Positions 1 through 6,287 of a DNA stretch of 6,477 nucleotides are shown piece by piece. A program made the position numbers and the translations under genes. The notes beneath the pieces were generated by a model, which did not search any database, was not told the origin of the DNA, and saw only the letters and a program-made list of their open reading frames with translations. Position 1 is the first letter of the stretch, and every line of letters starts with the position of its first letter. The stretch comes from a bacterium (lineage in GTDB: Bacteria; Bacillota_I; Bacilli_A; RFN20; CAG-826), in contig JAHZFY010000002.1 in assembly GCA_019421105.1 (NCBI GenBank), positions 12,149 through 18,625 of the forward strand, written 5' to 3'.

Positions 1-13
1 TAAGAGGTGTTAA

Positions 14-409
14 ATGAAAGAAACTCGATTAACTTTACAAAAGCAAATCATCTATCAAGCTGTTTGCCAACTAAAAAATCATCCGACTGCAGAGGATGTT
101 TATACTCAAGTACACTTGAATTATCCAAACATTTCAAAAGCAACTGTTTATAGAGTGTTAAAGCAATTGGCTGAACAACAAAGACTTTTGAAATTGGATT
201 TTGATGAGCAAGTTAGATACGATGATCTTTGCACAAAACATTTTCATTTTAAATGTACCAGGTGTGGAAAAATAGTGGATATACCTGCAACTGATGAAAT
301 GTTACATTCAATGGAAAGTCTAGAAAAAAGCCTTTCTTCCACTCTTCATATTGATAATTCAGACATAATTTTAAAAGGCATATGTAATGATTGCCAAAAA
401 GGAGATTAA
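14..409 (+). CDS. perR: PerR-like Fur-family transcriptional repressor
   Basis: A 131-residue Fur-superfamily regulator, expected to bind DNA as a cytoplasmic dimer and respond to metal and peroxide. Residues 1-70 are the winged-helix part, with the recognition helix around S41-L52 (SKATVYRVLKQL); the rest is the dimerisation/metal domain. Two CxxC pairs (C81/C84, C124/C127) form the usual structural zinc site. Aligned by eye to Bacillus subtilis PerR, all five regulatory-metal ligands are present: H23 (in HPTAED, for H37), D70 (RYD, for D85), H76 and H78 (HFH, for H91 and H93) and D89 (for D104). That pattern favours PerR over Fur or Zur. The protein is slightly short (PerR is about 145), with a trimmed N-terminus. 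The start has an AGAGGTG ribosome site 4 bases upstream. Any promoter lies outside the window. It ends 3 bases before the PTPS-like gene, implying co-transcription. Fur family membership is near certain; the PerR subtype is inferred. Confidence 0.9.
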   Translation: MKETRLTLQKQIIYQAVCQLKNHPTAEDVYTQVHLNYPNISKATVYRVLKQLAEQQRLLKLDFDEQVRYDDLCTKHFHFKCTRCGKIVDIPATDEMLHSMESLEKSLSSTLHIDNSDIILKGICNDCQKGD

Positions 410-412
410 AAA

Positions 413-979
413 ATGAGAAGTATCACTAAATTAGAATTGCAATACGCACACCGCTTTTTAAATTTTAAAGGAGAAGCACAATACCTACATGGTCATACAG
501 GTGTATTAACTATTGAGGTAGAAGATACAGTCAATGAAGGTGTTAATATGGTATTCCCATGTAATGAAATACAAAAAACAGCTTGGGAAGTATTAAAAAA
601 CTTTGACCATGCATTAATTTTAAGAGAAGATGATCCATTACTACCTGCTATTTTAAAAGTATATGAAAAACAAGGCATCAAAAATGGTCACCCAAATAAT
701 GTTATGAAAGGTCCTGCTTTTAAAACAAGTTTAGCTACAGCATATCCAGAATGTAGATTAGTCGTTACAAAAGAAACAATGACTGTCGAAGGAATGATTA
801 AAATCGTCTATGATCTATTAAAAGATAAATTAAATCTCGTCAAACTCACATTCACAAGTGGCGTCAATGCTGCGAGCGCAGAATTTAAGACTGATAATAA
901 AATCGATAGATGTCCATTATGTGGAATTTCCTTGAATGAAAACGGCGTTTGCCCAAAATGTGGTTATAGACATAAATAA
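413..979 (+). CDS. Divergent PTPS/QueD-fold protein with C-terminal zinc ribbon
   Basis: A 188-residue cytoplasmic protein of the 6-pyruvoyl-tetrahydropterin synthase / 6-carboxytetrahydropterin synthase fold. The three zinc ligands are visible: H13 (YAHRF) and H26 and H28 (LHGHTG). D65-H66 (FDHALIL) matches the family's LDH motif, and T124-E126 matches its PTxEN motif. Differences from ordinary QueD/PTPS: the catalytic Cys four residues before HGH is A22 (nearest acidic residue E21), and the pterin-binding Glu near the C-terminus of the fold is replaced in the stretch around T148-G150. After the fold comes a small zinc ribbon, C167/C170 and C180/C183, making the protein longer than the usual 120-150 residues. 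The ribosome site AAGGAG lies inside the end of the upstream regulator gene, 8 bases before the ATG, so the two are one operon. No queuosine or folate genes are in view. The family is fairly sure; the reaction is unknown, and QueD or PTPS activity should not be assumed. Confidence 0.85.
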   Translation: MRSITKLELQYAHRFLNFKGEAQYLHGHTGVLTIEVEDTVNEGVNMVFPCNEIQKTAWEVLKNFDHALILREDDPLLPAILKVYEKQGIKNGHPNNVMKGPAFKTSLATAYPECRLVVTKETMTVEGMIKIVYDLLKDKLNLVKLTFTSGVNAASAEFKTDNKIDRCPLCGISLNENGVCPKCGYRHK

Positions 980-1000
980 ACTGCATTAATCGTGTTATAT

Positions 1001-1027
1001 AAACTGCTCTTTATGAGCAGTTTTTTT
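1001..1027 (+). terminator. Rho-independent terminator of the regulator/PTPS operon
   Basis: A perfect 9-base-pair stem (AAACTGCTC at 1001-1009 with GAGCAGTTT at 1015-1023), a 5-base loop and a run of seven T at 1021-1027. It starts 21 bases after the PTPS-like stop codon and separates that unit from the transporter genes. Confidence 0.93.
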
Positions 1028-1038
1028 ATTACATTTTT

Positions 1039-1070
1039 TTGATAGGTATATCAATTATATTGATTTCAAT
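1039..1070. promoter_or_regulatory. Cluster of nested inverted repeats, candidate operator upstream of the transporter genes
   Basis: Three overlapping dyads made from alternating TTGAT/ATCAA half-sites: TTGATA-GGTA-TATCAA (1039-1054), ATCAAT-TAT-ATTGAT (1050-1064) and ATTGA-TT-TCAAT (1059-1070). They lie just past the terminator at 1001-1027 and about 170 bases before the first ABC gene. A weak promoter-like pair, TTGATT at 1060-1065 and TTTAAA at 1083-1088 with 17-base spacing, overlaps the right end, which would suit an operator. This is an inference; AT-rich DNA makes short dyads by chance. The rest of 1071-1239 is AT-rich leader; the only other element seen is an isolated -10-like TACAAT at 1163-1168 with no good -35. 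Confidence 0.35.
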
Positions 1071-1239
1071 GGGTAGTCTTTATTTAAAAATACAGGGAAA
1101 ATCAAGACAAGTTAACAAATAACAATCGTCATTTTTTTCTTTTTATTCTATCGATTTCATCATACAATAAAATAAATAATAAAAATAAATGTCATAAACA
1201 TTAACTCGTTTAGTGAGTGCATAATATCGGTTTAATCGT

Positions 1240-3525
1240 ATGAAATTATTTAAGAAATATAGGAATTTTAAATTAGATATACAAATTGATGACAACTTTG
1301 AAAAGGGGTTGATTCTTTTTACTGGAGAATCTGGTTGTGGAAAAACGACTGCTTTACATGTTTTAGATTCTAATGACATTTTTAAGACTCGTAAAAAAGT
1401 ATGTATGAAGGCTTTTACAAATTTCAATAATAAATTTTGTATAAAAGACCTACTTGCTTTAGCAAAACATAAAAATTATATTGATGATTATTATAAGCGT
1501 TTAAAAATCGAAGAACTCTTAAATACTCCTTTTAATAAATTATCAAAGGGCGAACAAAGAAGATTATATTTTTATATGATTATATCCACTCCTTCAGATA
1601 TTTATTTCTTTGACGAGCCATTCTCTTTTATTGATGAAAATTATAAACAAGTGATAAAAGAAATTATTGAAGAAATCTCTTGTAATCGTTTAGTTTTTGT
1701 TAGCACTCATCACGATGAATTTGAATGCAATAGAACTGTATATCTTTTAAAAAATGGCGAATTAGACAAAAAAGACATCATAACTAACATTAATAAAAAG
1801 GAAGTTTTATTAGATAAAAAGATTGAATTCAATAACAAAAATCATATTTTTTTAAAACATAATTCCATCACATACTCTTTTTTAGCGATTTTTACTTTAG
1901 TTTTTTGTTTTATTTCTTTGCTATTCTCAGGTTTTGAATCCATAAATCAAACTAGAACATCTATTGATACGTTAGGGATTTTTAATGCTAAAACTGAAAT
2001 TTCACTTAAGCCAACAAAAATAAAACTTGATAAAGAGCATTTGTATGATACATATGATTTGATTGCTAGTAATGAACATGCAACCGTGGAAGAATTTTAT
2101 CGTTTTCCTGATATATTCCTTTTTGGAGTCGGAAACAAAAATTATATTTTAGATGAACTATATTCTCAAAATATTAATGTTCCTGAAGGATCGATGTATT
2201 CATCTTCTTCTAATCCGTATTTAATTATGCATTTTAATAATTTATATCCAAAGTATTCAGATTCTCAAATAAAAGAAGCGATTCTAAACCATGATTATAA
2301 AACTGAGCCTATTGTGGTTAAGGTTGGTTGTCAGGTTTTTGATGTTTTCTTTAATGAAGAAATAAAAATTGAGGGCATAACTAATACTAAAACGTTTTTT
2401 TGTTCGAATATATCATTTCCTGATTTTTATAAAAATATTAATCCTAAAATACGTGTGATTGATGAAACGAAAGAATATCAAAAAAATGATTCTGTAATCA
2501 TTGCTAAACGAGGATTAAAAATTAAAGATGATGGCGATATTATATTAAAATTATCTGCAAAATATCCTGACTACGTTTTTAATTATGATAATGAATATGT
2601 ATGTGCAACCAAAGACAAAAATATATCGATTCAACAATATGATGAATATCTTTCATCTAATCAAAACATTTTTGCATATGCTTTTGATCGTTATGATCTA
2701 TCAAATTACTTTTGCATAAAGGATTTAAATTTTTTAATACAAAATAAATTTAATTATTTAGGTAATTTAAATGTCAAAGATTCAAATATTATCGTTTCAA
2801 AAAATAGAGCGATAAAAATGTTTAACACCGAATCATTAGAAACATTAATAGGCAAAAAAACAAACATTAATGGTCATGAATTTATAATTTCTGCAATATT
2901 GACCGATGTCGTAGATGATTCAATTTATTTTAATCATAATGACTATTATAGTTATATTTCACCTATCTATGGTTACATCGTAACTGTAATTGGTAATGAT
3001 TATACAAAAATGGATGAAATTTTAACTGATATGAACCAAAATAATCTTGGTTTTAAAGCTGAATTATCTTTTGGCTTTGAAGACGAATATATAAAGCATC
3101 ATGCGAGTCTAATTGCCGGAAAAGAAAACATGGAAAAGATGTTTATTGTCTTTGTGATTATTAGTGTTATTATCATCGGATTATTATTGGCGTGCTCTGC
3201 AATTTTAGTTAAACGTTCGTATAACTTATACACCACTTTTGATTTGCTTTATATCAAGACAAACAAATTTAAAATAGTTAATGTTTTTATTGGATTGGTT
3301 ATATCGATTTTAACGGTGCTTATATTTGCTACGCCACTTGAACTATTGTTAAACAATACAATATTTAATGATGTATTAACTAATCTACAATTTTTTAATG
3401 TCGACTTGGCCATCAATTACAATTGGGCATTCATTTTAATATCATTATTGTTGATAATTATTGGAGAATTTTTCAATGGAGAAAAAATTCAATCTTGGTT
3501 TAACAAATTATTCAAAAAAATATAA
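1240..3525 (+). CDS. ABC transporter, ATPase fused to MacB-like permease (first subunit)
   Basis: A 761-residue membrane protein with its ATPase at the N-terminus. ATPase motifs: Walker A GESGCGKT (29-36), signature LSKGEQ (101-106), Walker B ending in D125-E126 (catalytic Glu present), D-loop SFID (129-132) and H-loop H157/H158. There is no Gln at all between Walker A and the signature, so the Q-loop Gln is missing, and only about 66 residues separate the Walker A Lys from the signature, giving a compact domain. Then come membrane helix 1 (about 209-231), a large extracellular domain (about 232-630) and helices 2-4 (about 634-656, 679-704, 728-745). This is the MacB/type VII plan, in which ATP use in the cytoplasm moves the outer domain rather than passing substrate through the membrane. 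Only this ATG is possible: an in-frame TAA lies at 1222-1224 with no start between. No clear ribosome site precedes it. Its end overlaps the next gene by 50 bases, so the two probably pair. The substrate is unknown; peptide export, immunity or envelope stress relief are all possible. Confidence 0.88.
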   Translation: MKLFKKYRNFKLDIQIDDNFEKGLILFTGESGCGKTTALHVLDSNDIFKTRKKVCMKAFTNFNNKFCIKDLLALAKHKNYIDDYYKRLKIEELLNTPFNKLSKGEQRRLYFYMIISTPSDIYFFDEPFSFIDENYKQVIKEIIEEISCNRLVFVSTHHDEFECNRTVYLLKNGELDKKDIITNINKKEVLLDKKIEFNNKNHIFLKHNSITYSFLAIFTLVFCFISLLFSGFESINQTRTSIDTLGIFNAKTEISLKPTKIKLDKEHLYDTYDLIASNEHATVEEFYRFPDIFLFGVGNKNYILDELYSQNINVPEGSMYSSSSNPYLIMHFNNLYPKYSDSQIKEAILNHDYKTEPIVVKVGCQVFDVFFNEEIKIEGITNTKTFFCSNISFPDFYKNINPKIRVIDETKEYQKNDSVIIAKRGLKIKDDGDIILKLSAKYPDYVFNYDNEYVCATKDKNISIQQYDEYLSSNQNIFAYAFDRYDLSNYFCIKDLNFLIQNKFNYLGNLNVKDSNIIVSKNRAIKMFNTESLETLIGKKTNINGHEFIISAILTDVVDDSIYFNHNDYYSYISPIYGYIVTVIGNDYTKMDEILTDMNQNNLGFKAELSFGFEDEYIKHHASLIAGKENMEKMFIVFVIISVIIIGLLLACSAILVKRSYNLYTTFDLLYIKTNKFKIVNVFIGLVISILTVLIFATPLELLLNNTIFNDVLTNLQFFNVDLAINYNWAFILISLLLIIIGEFFNGEKIQSWFNKLFKKI
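3463..3468 (+). promoter_or_regulatory. Ribosome binding site GGAGAA that sets the start of the second ABC gene
   Basis: GGAGAA lies inside the 3' end of the first ABC gene, 7 bases before ATG 3476. It supports the ATG over an in-frame TTG at 3461, which would sit upstream of this site. Translation of the two subunits is probably coupled. Confidence 0.7.
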
Positions 3526-5065
3526 TAAAATAATATTTGACAATATCGATGTCGAATTAAAAGACCAATTTGTTTGCCTATTAGGGGAAAATGGAACCGG
3601 TAAGACAACGTTGTTAAAGTCTTTATATAGTTTAGATAAAACTTCGATCAGTTATTTTGAACAAAACTTTAGTTTATTTGAAAACGCATCCGGAAAAGAA
3701 AACATTTGTTTAATCAATAAAAAAATAGACGAAGATTTGCTCAAAAAATTAAAAATAGATACTATCGTAAACCAAAAAATAACAAATATGTCCGCAGGAG
3801 AAAGACAAAGAATTATTTGTTATATGTCACTAATTGTTAAAAATGATTGGATTTTTATTGATGAAATCGATAATCATTTAGATTTAGCAAATTCCGATAA
3901 TTATTATTCTATTCTCAGTAAGAATAATTGTAATTATCTAATGATTTCGCATCATAGAAATCTAATTGAAAAATATTGTAATCAACAATTAACTATAGAT
4001 CAGAAAAGAATCATCAGTAATTTTAAAACCGCACCATTACTATCTAACATTGAACATAAAAAGCAATCTCCTATTTCGTTGATTAAACTATTTTTCAAAA
4101 AGTGCAATTATATCTGGCTATTTTTAATCAATCTTTTGTTTTGCATCACTTCAATATCTTTTTCTAGTCTTGAACTAAACGATGTCAACGCCAAGTATCA
4201 AAACGATATTTTTAATTATCAAGTCGAACCATCACTATATAAAGATGATAAAGAAATTCGTGCCACTTATAATACATTGCATTTTTTTAACGATAATGAG
4301 CAGTTTAAAAAAGTGTATGTTGATTTAATTTCATTATTTGAAAATAATAACGGCATATATTTAAATAACAGTAAAATGGAAAATATATATCTAAGTGATA
4401 TATATAATCATGATTTGAACTTTAGTAAAAATCCTAGTGATTTTGAATTATATCTATCCAAATATGATCAAAACAGCAATGCTGATTTTATATTTCAAAA
4501 AAAGATAGATTTTCAAAACGTCATCTTTGATATTAATATCAAATATAAAATAAAAATAAAGGGTTATTTAGACATACCAAAAGGTTATTGTTTTTATGAT
4601 AATGACCAATTAGAAAATTACTTAAACCATAATATTGTATACGAAGAAAAAGGAATTATAGATTTTGCAAGAACTAATCCAACATTTATCCCATTTAATT
4701 TTTCAAACGTAAAATTTAAAGCTGTTTTAAATTATTTGCCAGATTTTAATGACATAGGTGAAACTATAACTTTAAATGATTTAACTTTGAATATTAAATC
4801 GAGCCGTTTAAATTGGTATCTCAATGAATATAAAAACTTTTTAATCGATTCTATTATTTATTATGCCGTTTGTGTTTCGTCAATAACTTTGATGTTTTCA
4901 ATAGCTAGCTATTTTTTAATCAATTTCAGTGTTAAATATCAAAAAACATTTAAATCGTTTTATTTAATATATGGCAAAAATAAAATAGATTTAAGTCTAT
5001 TAAGTCTTATGTTAATAAGCTTATATGTATTTCCGTTAATATCTTTGATATTACTTTTGATATAA
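3476..5065 (+). CDS. ABC transporter, ATPase fused to shortened MacB-like permease (second subunit)
   Basis: A 529-residue partner of the preceding protein with the same domain order. ATPase motifs: Walker A GENGTGKT (37-44), Q-loop Gln Q63 (YFEQ), signature MSAGERQ (105-111), Walker B ending in D129-E130, D-loop NHLD (133-136) and H-loop H159/H160. All catalytic elements look intact. Membrane helix 1 is at about 211-232, a smaller extracellular domain at about 233-455, helix 2 at about 456-482 and helix 3 at about 504-529. The protein stops at the end of helix 3, so the fourth helix of the MacB-like fold is absent and the C-terminus should face outwards. No frameshift is visible: a terminator follows 25 bases after the stop. 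ATG 3476 is chosen for its ribosome site; a TTG at 3461 would add five residues. The 50-base overlap with the first gene implies a heterodimer. The gene is extremely AT-rich (sampled blocks 15-22% G+C). The substrate is unknown. Confidence 0.87.
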   Translation: MEKKFNLGLTNYSKKYNKIIFDNIDVELKDQFVCLLGENGTGKTTLLKSLYSLDKTSISYFEQNFSLFENASGKENICLINKKIDEDLLKKLKIDTIVNQKITNMSAGERQRIICYMSLIVKNDWIFIDEIDNHLDLANSDNYYSILSKNNCNYLMISHHRNLIEKYCNQQLTIDQKRIISNFKTAPLLSNIEHKKQSPISLIKLFFKKCNYIWLFLINLLFCITSISFSSLELNDVNAKYQNDIFNYQVEPSLYKDDKEIRATYNTLHFFNDNEQFKKVYVDLISLFENNNGIYLNNSKMENIYLSDIYNHDLNFSKNPSDFELYLSKYDQNSNADFIFQKKIDFQNVIFDINIKYKIKIKGYLDIPKGYCFYDNDQLENYLNHNIVYEEKGIIDFARTNPTFIPFNFSNVKFKAVLNYLPDFNDIGETITLNDLTLNIKSSRLNWYLNEYKNFLIDSIIYYAVCVSSITLMFSIASYFLINFSVKYQKTFKSFYLIYGKNKIDLSLLSLMLISLYVFPLISLILLLI

Positions 5066-5090
5066 AAGCTACTTTATATTGACATATAAG

Positions 5091-5120
5091 AAAAGGACAC
5101 GATTTGACTTGTGCCCTTTT
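5091..5120. terminator. Bidirectional terminator between the transporter and lipoprotein genes
   Basis: The arms AAAAGGACAC (5091-5100) and GTGCCCTTTT (5111-5120) form a 10-pair stem with a 10-base loop. Read on the plus strand there is one A-C mismatch and a T-run at 5117-5121. Read on the minus strand the same position is a G-U pair and the stem is complete. It sits 25 bases past the second ABC gene and 47 bases past the end of the convergent lipoprotein gene, so it can serve both. Confidence 0.82.
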
Positions 5121-5167
5121 TATTCATAGTAATTTTATTTTTTTTATAATATACACTTTATATAGAC

Positions 5168-5725
5168 TTAATTAAATAACACTACAGCTGATGTGAAATA
5201 AATAAATCCTCTAACATCTTTTAAAATATAAATGGTTTCTAAATCAATACAATATCCATCGACACCATCTTGTTTTTTTAATGTAAATTCAATTGAATCT
5301 TTATCTTTATTAAATGATAAATCTTTTGTATCCAATTTTTGTTTTTGATATGTATCATCATTTTTTGATAAAATGTAAATATTAATAGAATATGAATCGG
5401 TATTTTCTTGATCATATTCTATTGTGAATTTATTGAGGTCTTCTTGATTATTAATTAAATGCTCATCATTCATTAACTCATCGTGTAATGAAGCAAAATA
5501 ATCTAATGATTTAAAAACATAATGCCCGTCTTCAGTTTTAATGATGGTATCTGCTGTTGTCTTATTGATAATATCTTTACCATTGAATTTGGATGCGACT
5601 TTTGCAGTGAAATTTAAATCATAAATGTCATCGAACCCCATTGCATCCCAAGGTGTTTTGTCAGGTGTGCACGCTAATAGTAATGATGTGGACAAAATAA
5701 GTAGTGTGAATAATTTACCCTTCAT
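5168..5725 (-). CDS. Putative surface lipoprotein of unknown function
   Basis: A 185-residue protein with a lipoprotein signal peptide: basic start (K2, K4), hydrophobic core from about 5 to 17 and lipobox L16-L17-A18-C19. C19 would be acylated and the protein anchored on the outer face of the cytoplasmic membrane. The mature part is acidic and polar, has no further membrane helix and only one other Cys (C159), and seems rich in beta-strand (alternating patterns around 100-119 and 143-150). I do not recognise a family. The ATG has a strong ribosome site, AAGGGGGT, 7 bases upstream (5732-5739 on the plus strand). The gene converges on the ABC genes and shares their terminator, so it is transcribed separately. 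A role with that transporter is possible only as a guess from proximity. Confidence 0.87.
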   Translation of the reverse strand: MKGKLFTLLILSTSLLLACTPDKTPWDAMGFDDIYDLNFTAKVASKFNGKDIINKTTADTIIKTEDGHYVFKSLDYFASLHDELMNDEHLINNQEDLNKFTIEYDQENTDSYSINIYILSKNDDTYQKQKLDTKDLSFNKDKDSIEFTLKKQDGVDGYCIDLETIYILKDVRGFIYFTSAVVLFN

Positions 5726-5791
5726 AATGTTACCCCCTTAAAATAACAACTTATGTCTTTATTCTTATGACGAGTTTCTTTTGATATATAT

Positions 5792-5819
5792 ACTTTATCA
5801 CATTTTTAAGTGATTGCAA
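5792..5819 (-). promoter_or_regulatory. Putative promoter of the lipoprotein gene, with a dyad in the spacer
   Basis: Read on the minus strand, TTGCAA (5814-5819) is followed after 16 bases by TAAAGT (5792-5797), preceded by TG plus one base (extended -10). Each hexamer matches consensus at 4 of 6. The predicted start of transcription is near 5785, giving a leader of about 60 bases before the ATG. The spacer carries the inverted repeat ATCAC-N8-GTGAT (5797-5814), a possible repressor site. Confidence 0.42.
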
Positions 5820-6286
5820 ATGAGCGTCCAAAACGCATAGCAAGTAATATTATTTCGCATTTTTAATCAATTTTCATTTTTGCAAAATAAAAAATGATTG
5901 TAAGAATAATTTATCTATATTTAAATATAGATGCAATGTAGGAATAGCAAATTTTATATAATTATATCGACTAATTTTGTCTAAACATACATACTACTCC
6001 ATATGTTGGATTCTAGAAGTTTATCATACTATTACAAATAGAAACTAATATATGAATATAATATATGTATTAAAGAGTTTTAACTATTTTATCACAAAAA
6101 ATAACGATAAAAACGCACCAATACTTTGATTCTCATATGATTTTAATTACCTATTATACTATTGCACCCTATGTAATTTTGCGTTTTCAAACCTTTTTTC
6201 ATAATAAAAAGTGTTTATGAAAAACTTTAAGTGTTTTATTAAAAAATTGAATAAAAGAATCATTTTGTATTACAAAGATTTTTAAT
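5820..6286. other. AT-rich intergenic region without a credible gene
   Basis: Between the lipoprotein promoter and the ATPase fragment no reading frame has both useful length and a ribosome site; the longest candidates looked at are under 20 codons. No tRNA cloverleaf or CRISPR-like repeat was seen. It holds a 20-base perfect palindrome (5913-5932), a TTTTATC/GATAAAA hairpin (6087-6112), three copies of AAAACGCA (5830-5837 and 6110-6117 on plus, 6180-6187 on minus) and two AAGTGTTT units 20 bases apart (6209 and 6229). It may be regulatory or decayed sequence. Confidence 0.6.
5913..5932. repeat. 20-base perfect palindrome
   Basis: The ten bases ATCTATATTT are followed directly by their reverse complement, with no spacer. 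It is an uninterrupted dyad like an operator rather than a terminator, since it has no loop and no T-run. It lies about 190 bases upstream of the lipoprotein start. Function is unknown. Confidence 0.5.
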
Positions 6287-6287
6287 A

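Noticed and set aside
493..681. Minus-strand frame of 62 codons
   Set aside because: It is entirely opposite the PTPS-like gene, which has conserved motifs and a good start. The antisense frame has no recognisable content.
1069..1122. 17-codon frame in the transporter leader, a possible leader peptide
   Set aside because: There is no ribosome site before its ATG, no run of one amino acid and no attenuator-like hairpin after it. It also overlaps the candidate operator.
1143..1427. Minus-strand frame of 94 codons
   Set aside because: It lies mostly opposite the N-terminal ATPase of the first ABC gene. Its sequence is simply the antisense of the Walker A region, a well-known source of false genes, and it has no good ribosome site.
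5041..5090. Frameshift hiding a fourth membrane helix of the second ABC subunit
   Set aside because: Only 25 bases lie between the stop and the terminator stem, and no frame there gives a hydrophobic segment long enough to cross a membrane.
6138..6197. 19-codon minus-strand frame beginning with basic residues
   Set aside because: It has no ribosome site, no hydrophobic segment and no nearby partner gene. It is a length expected by chance.
5820..6286. Insertion sequence or CRISPR remnant
   Set aside because: There are no terminal inverted repeats with a transposase frame between them and no regularly spaced identical repeats. The repeated motifs are only 7-8 bases long.
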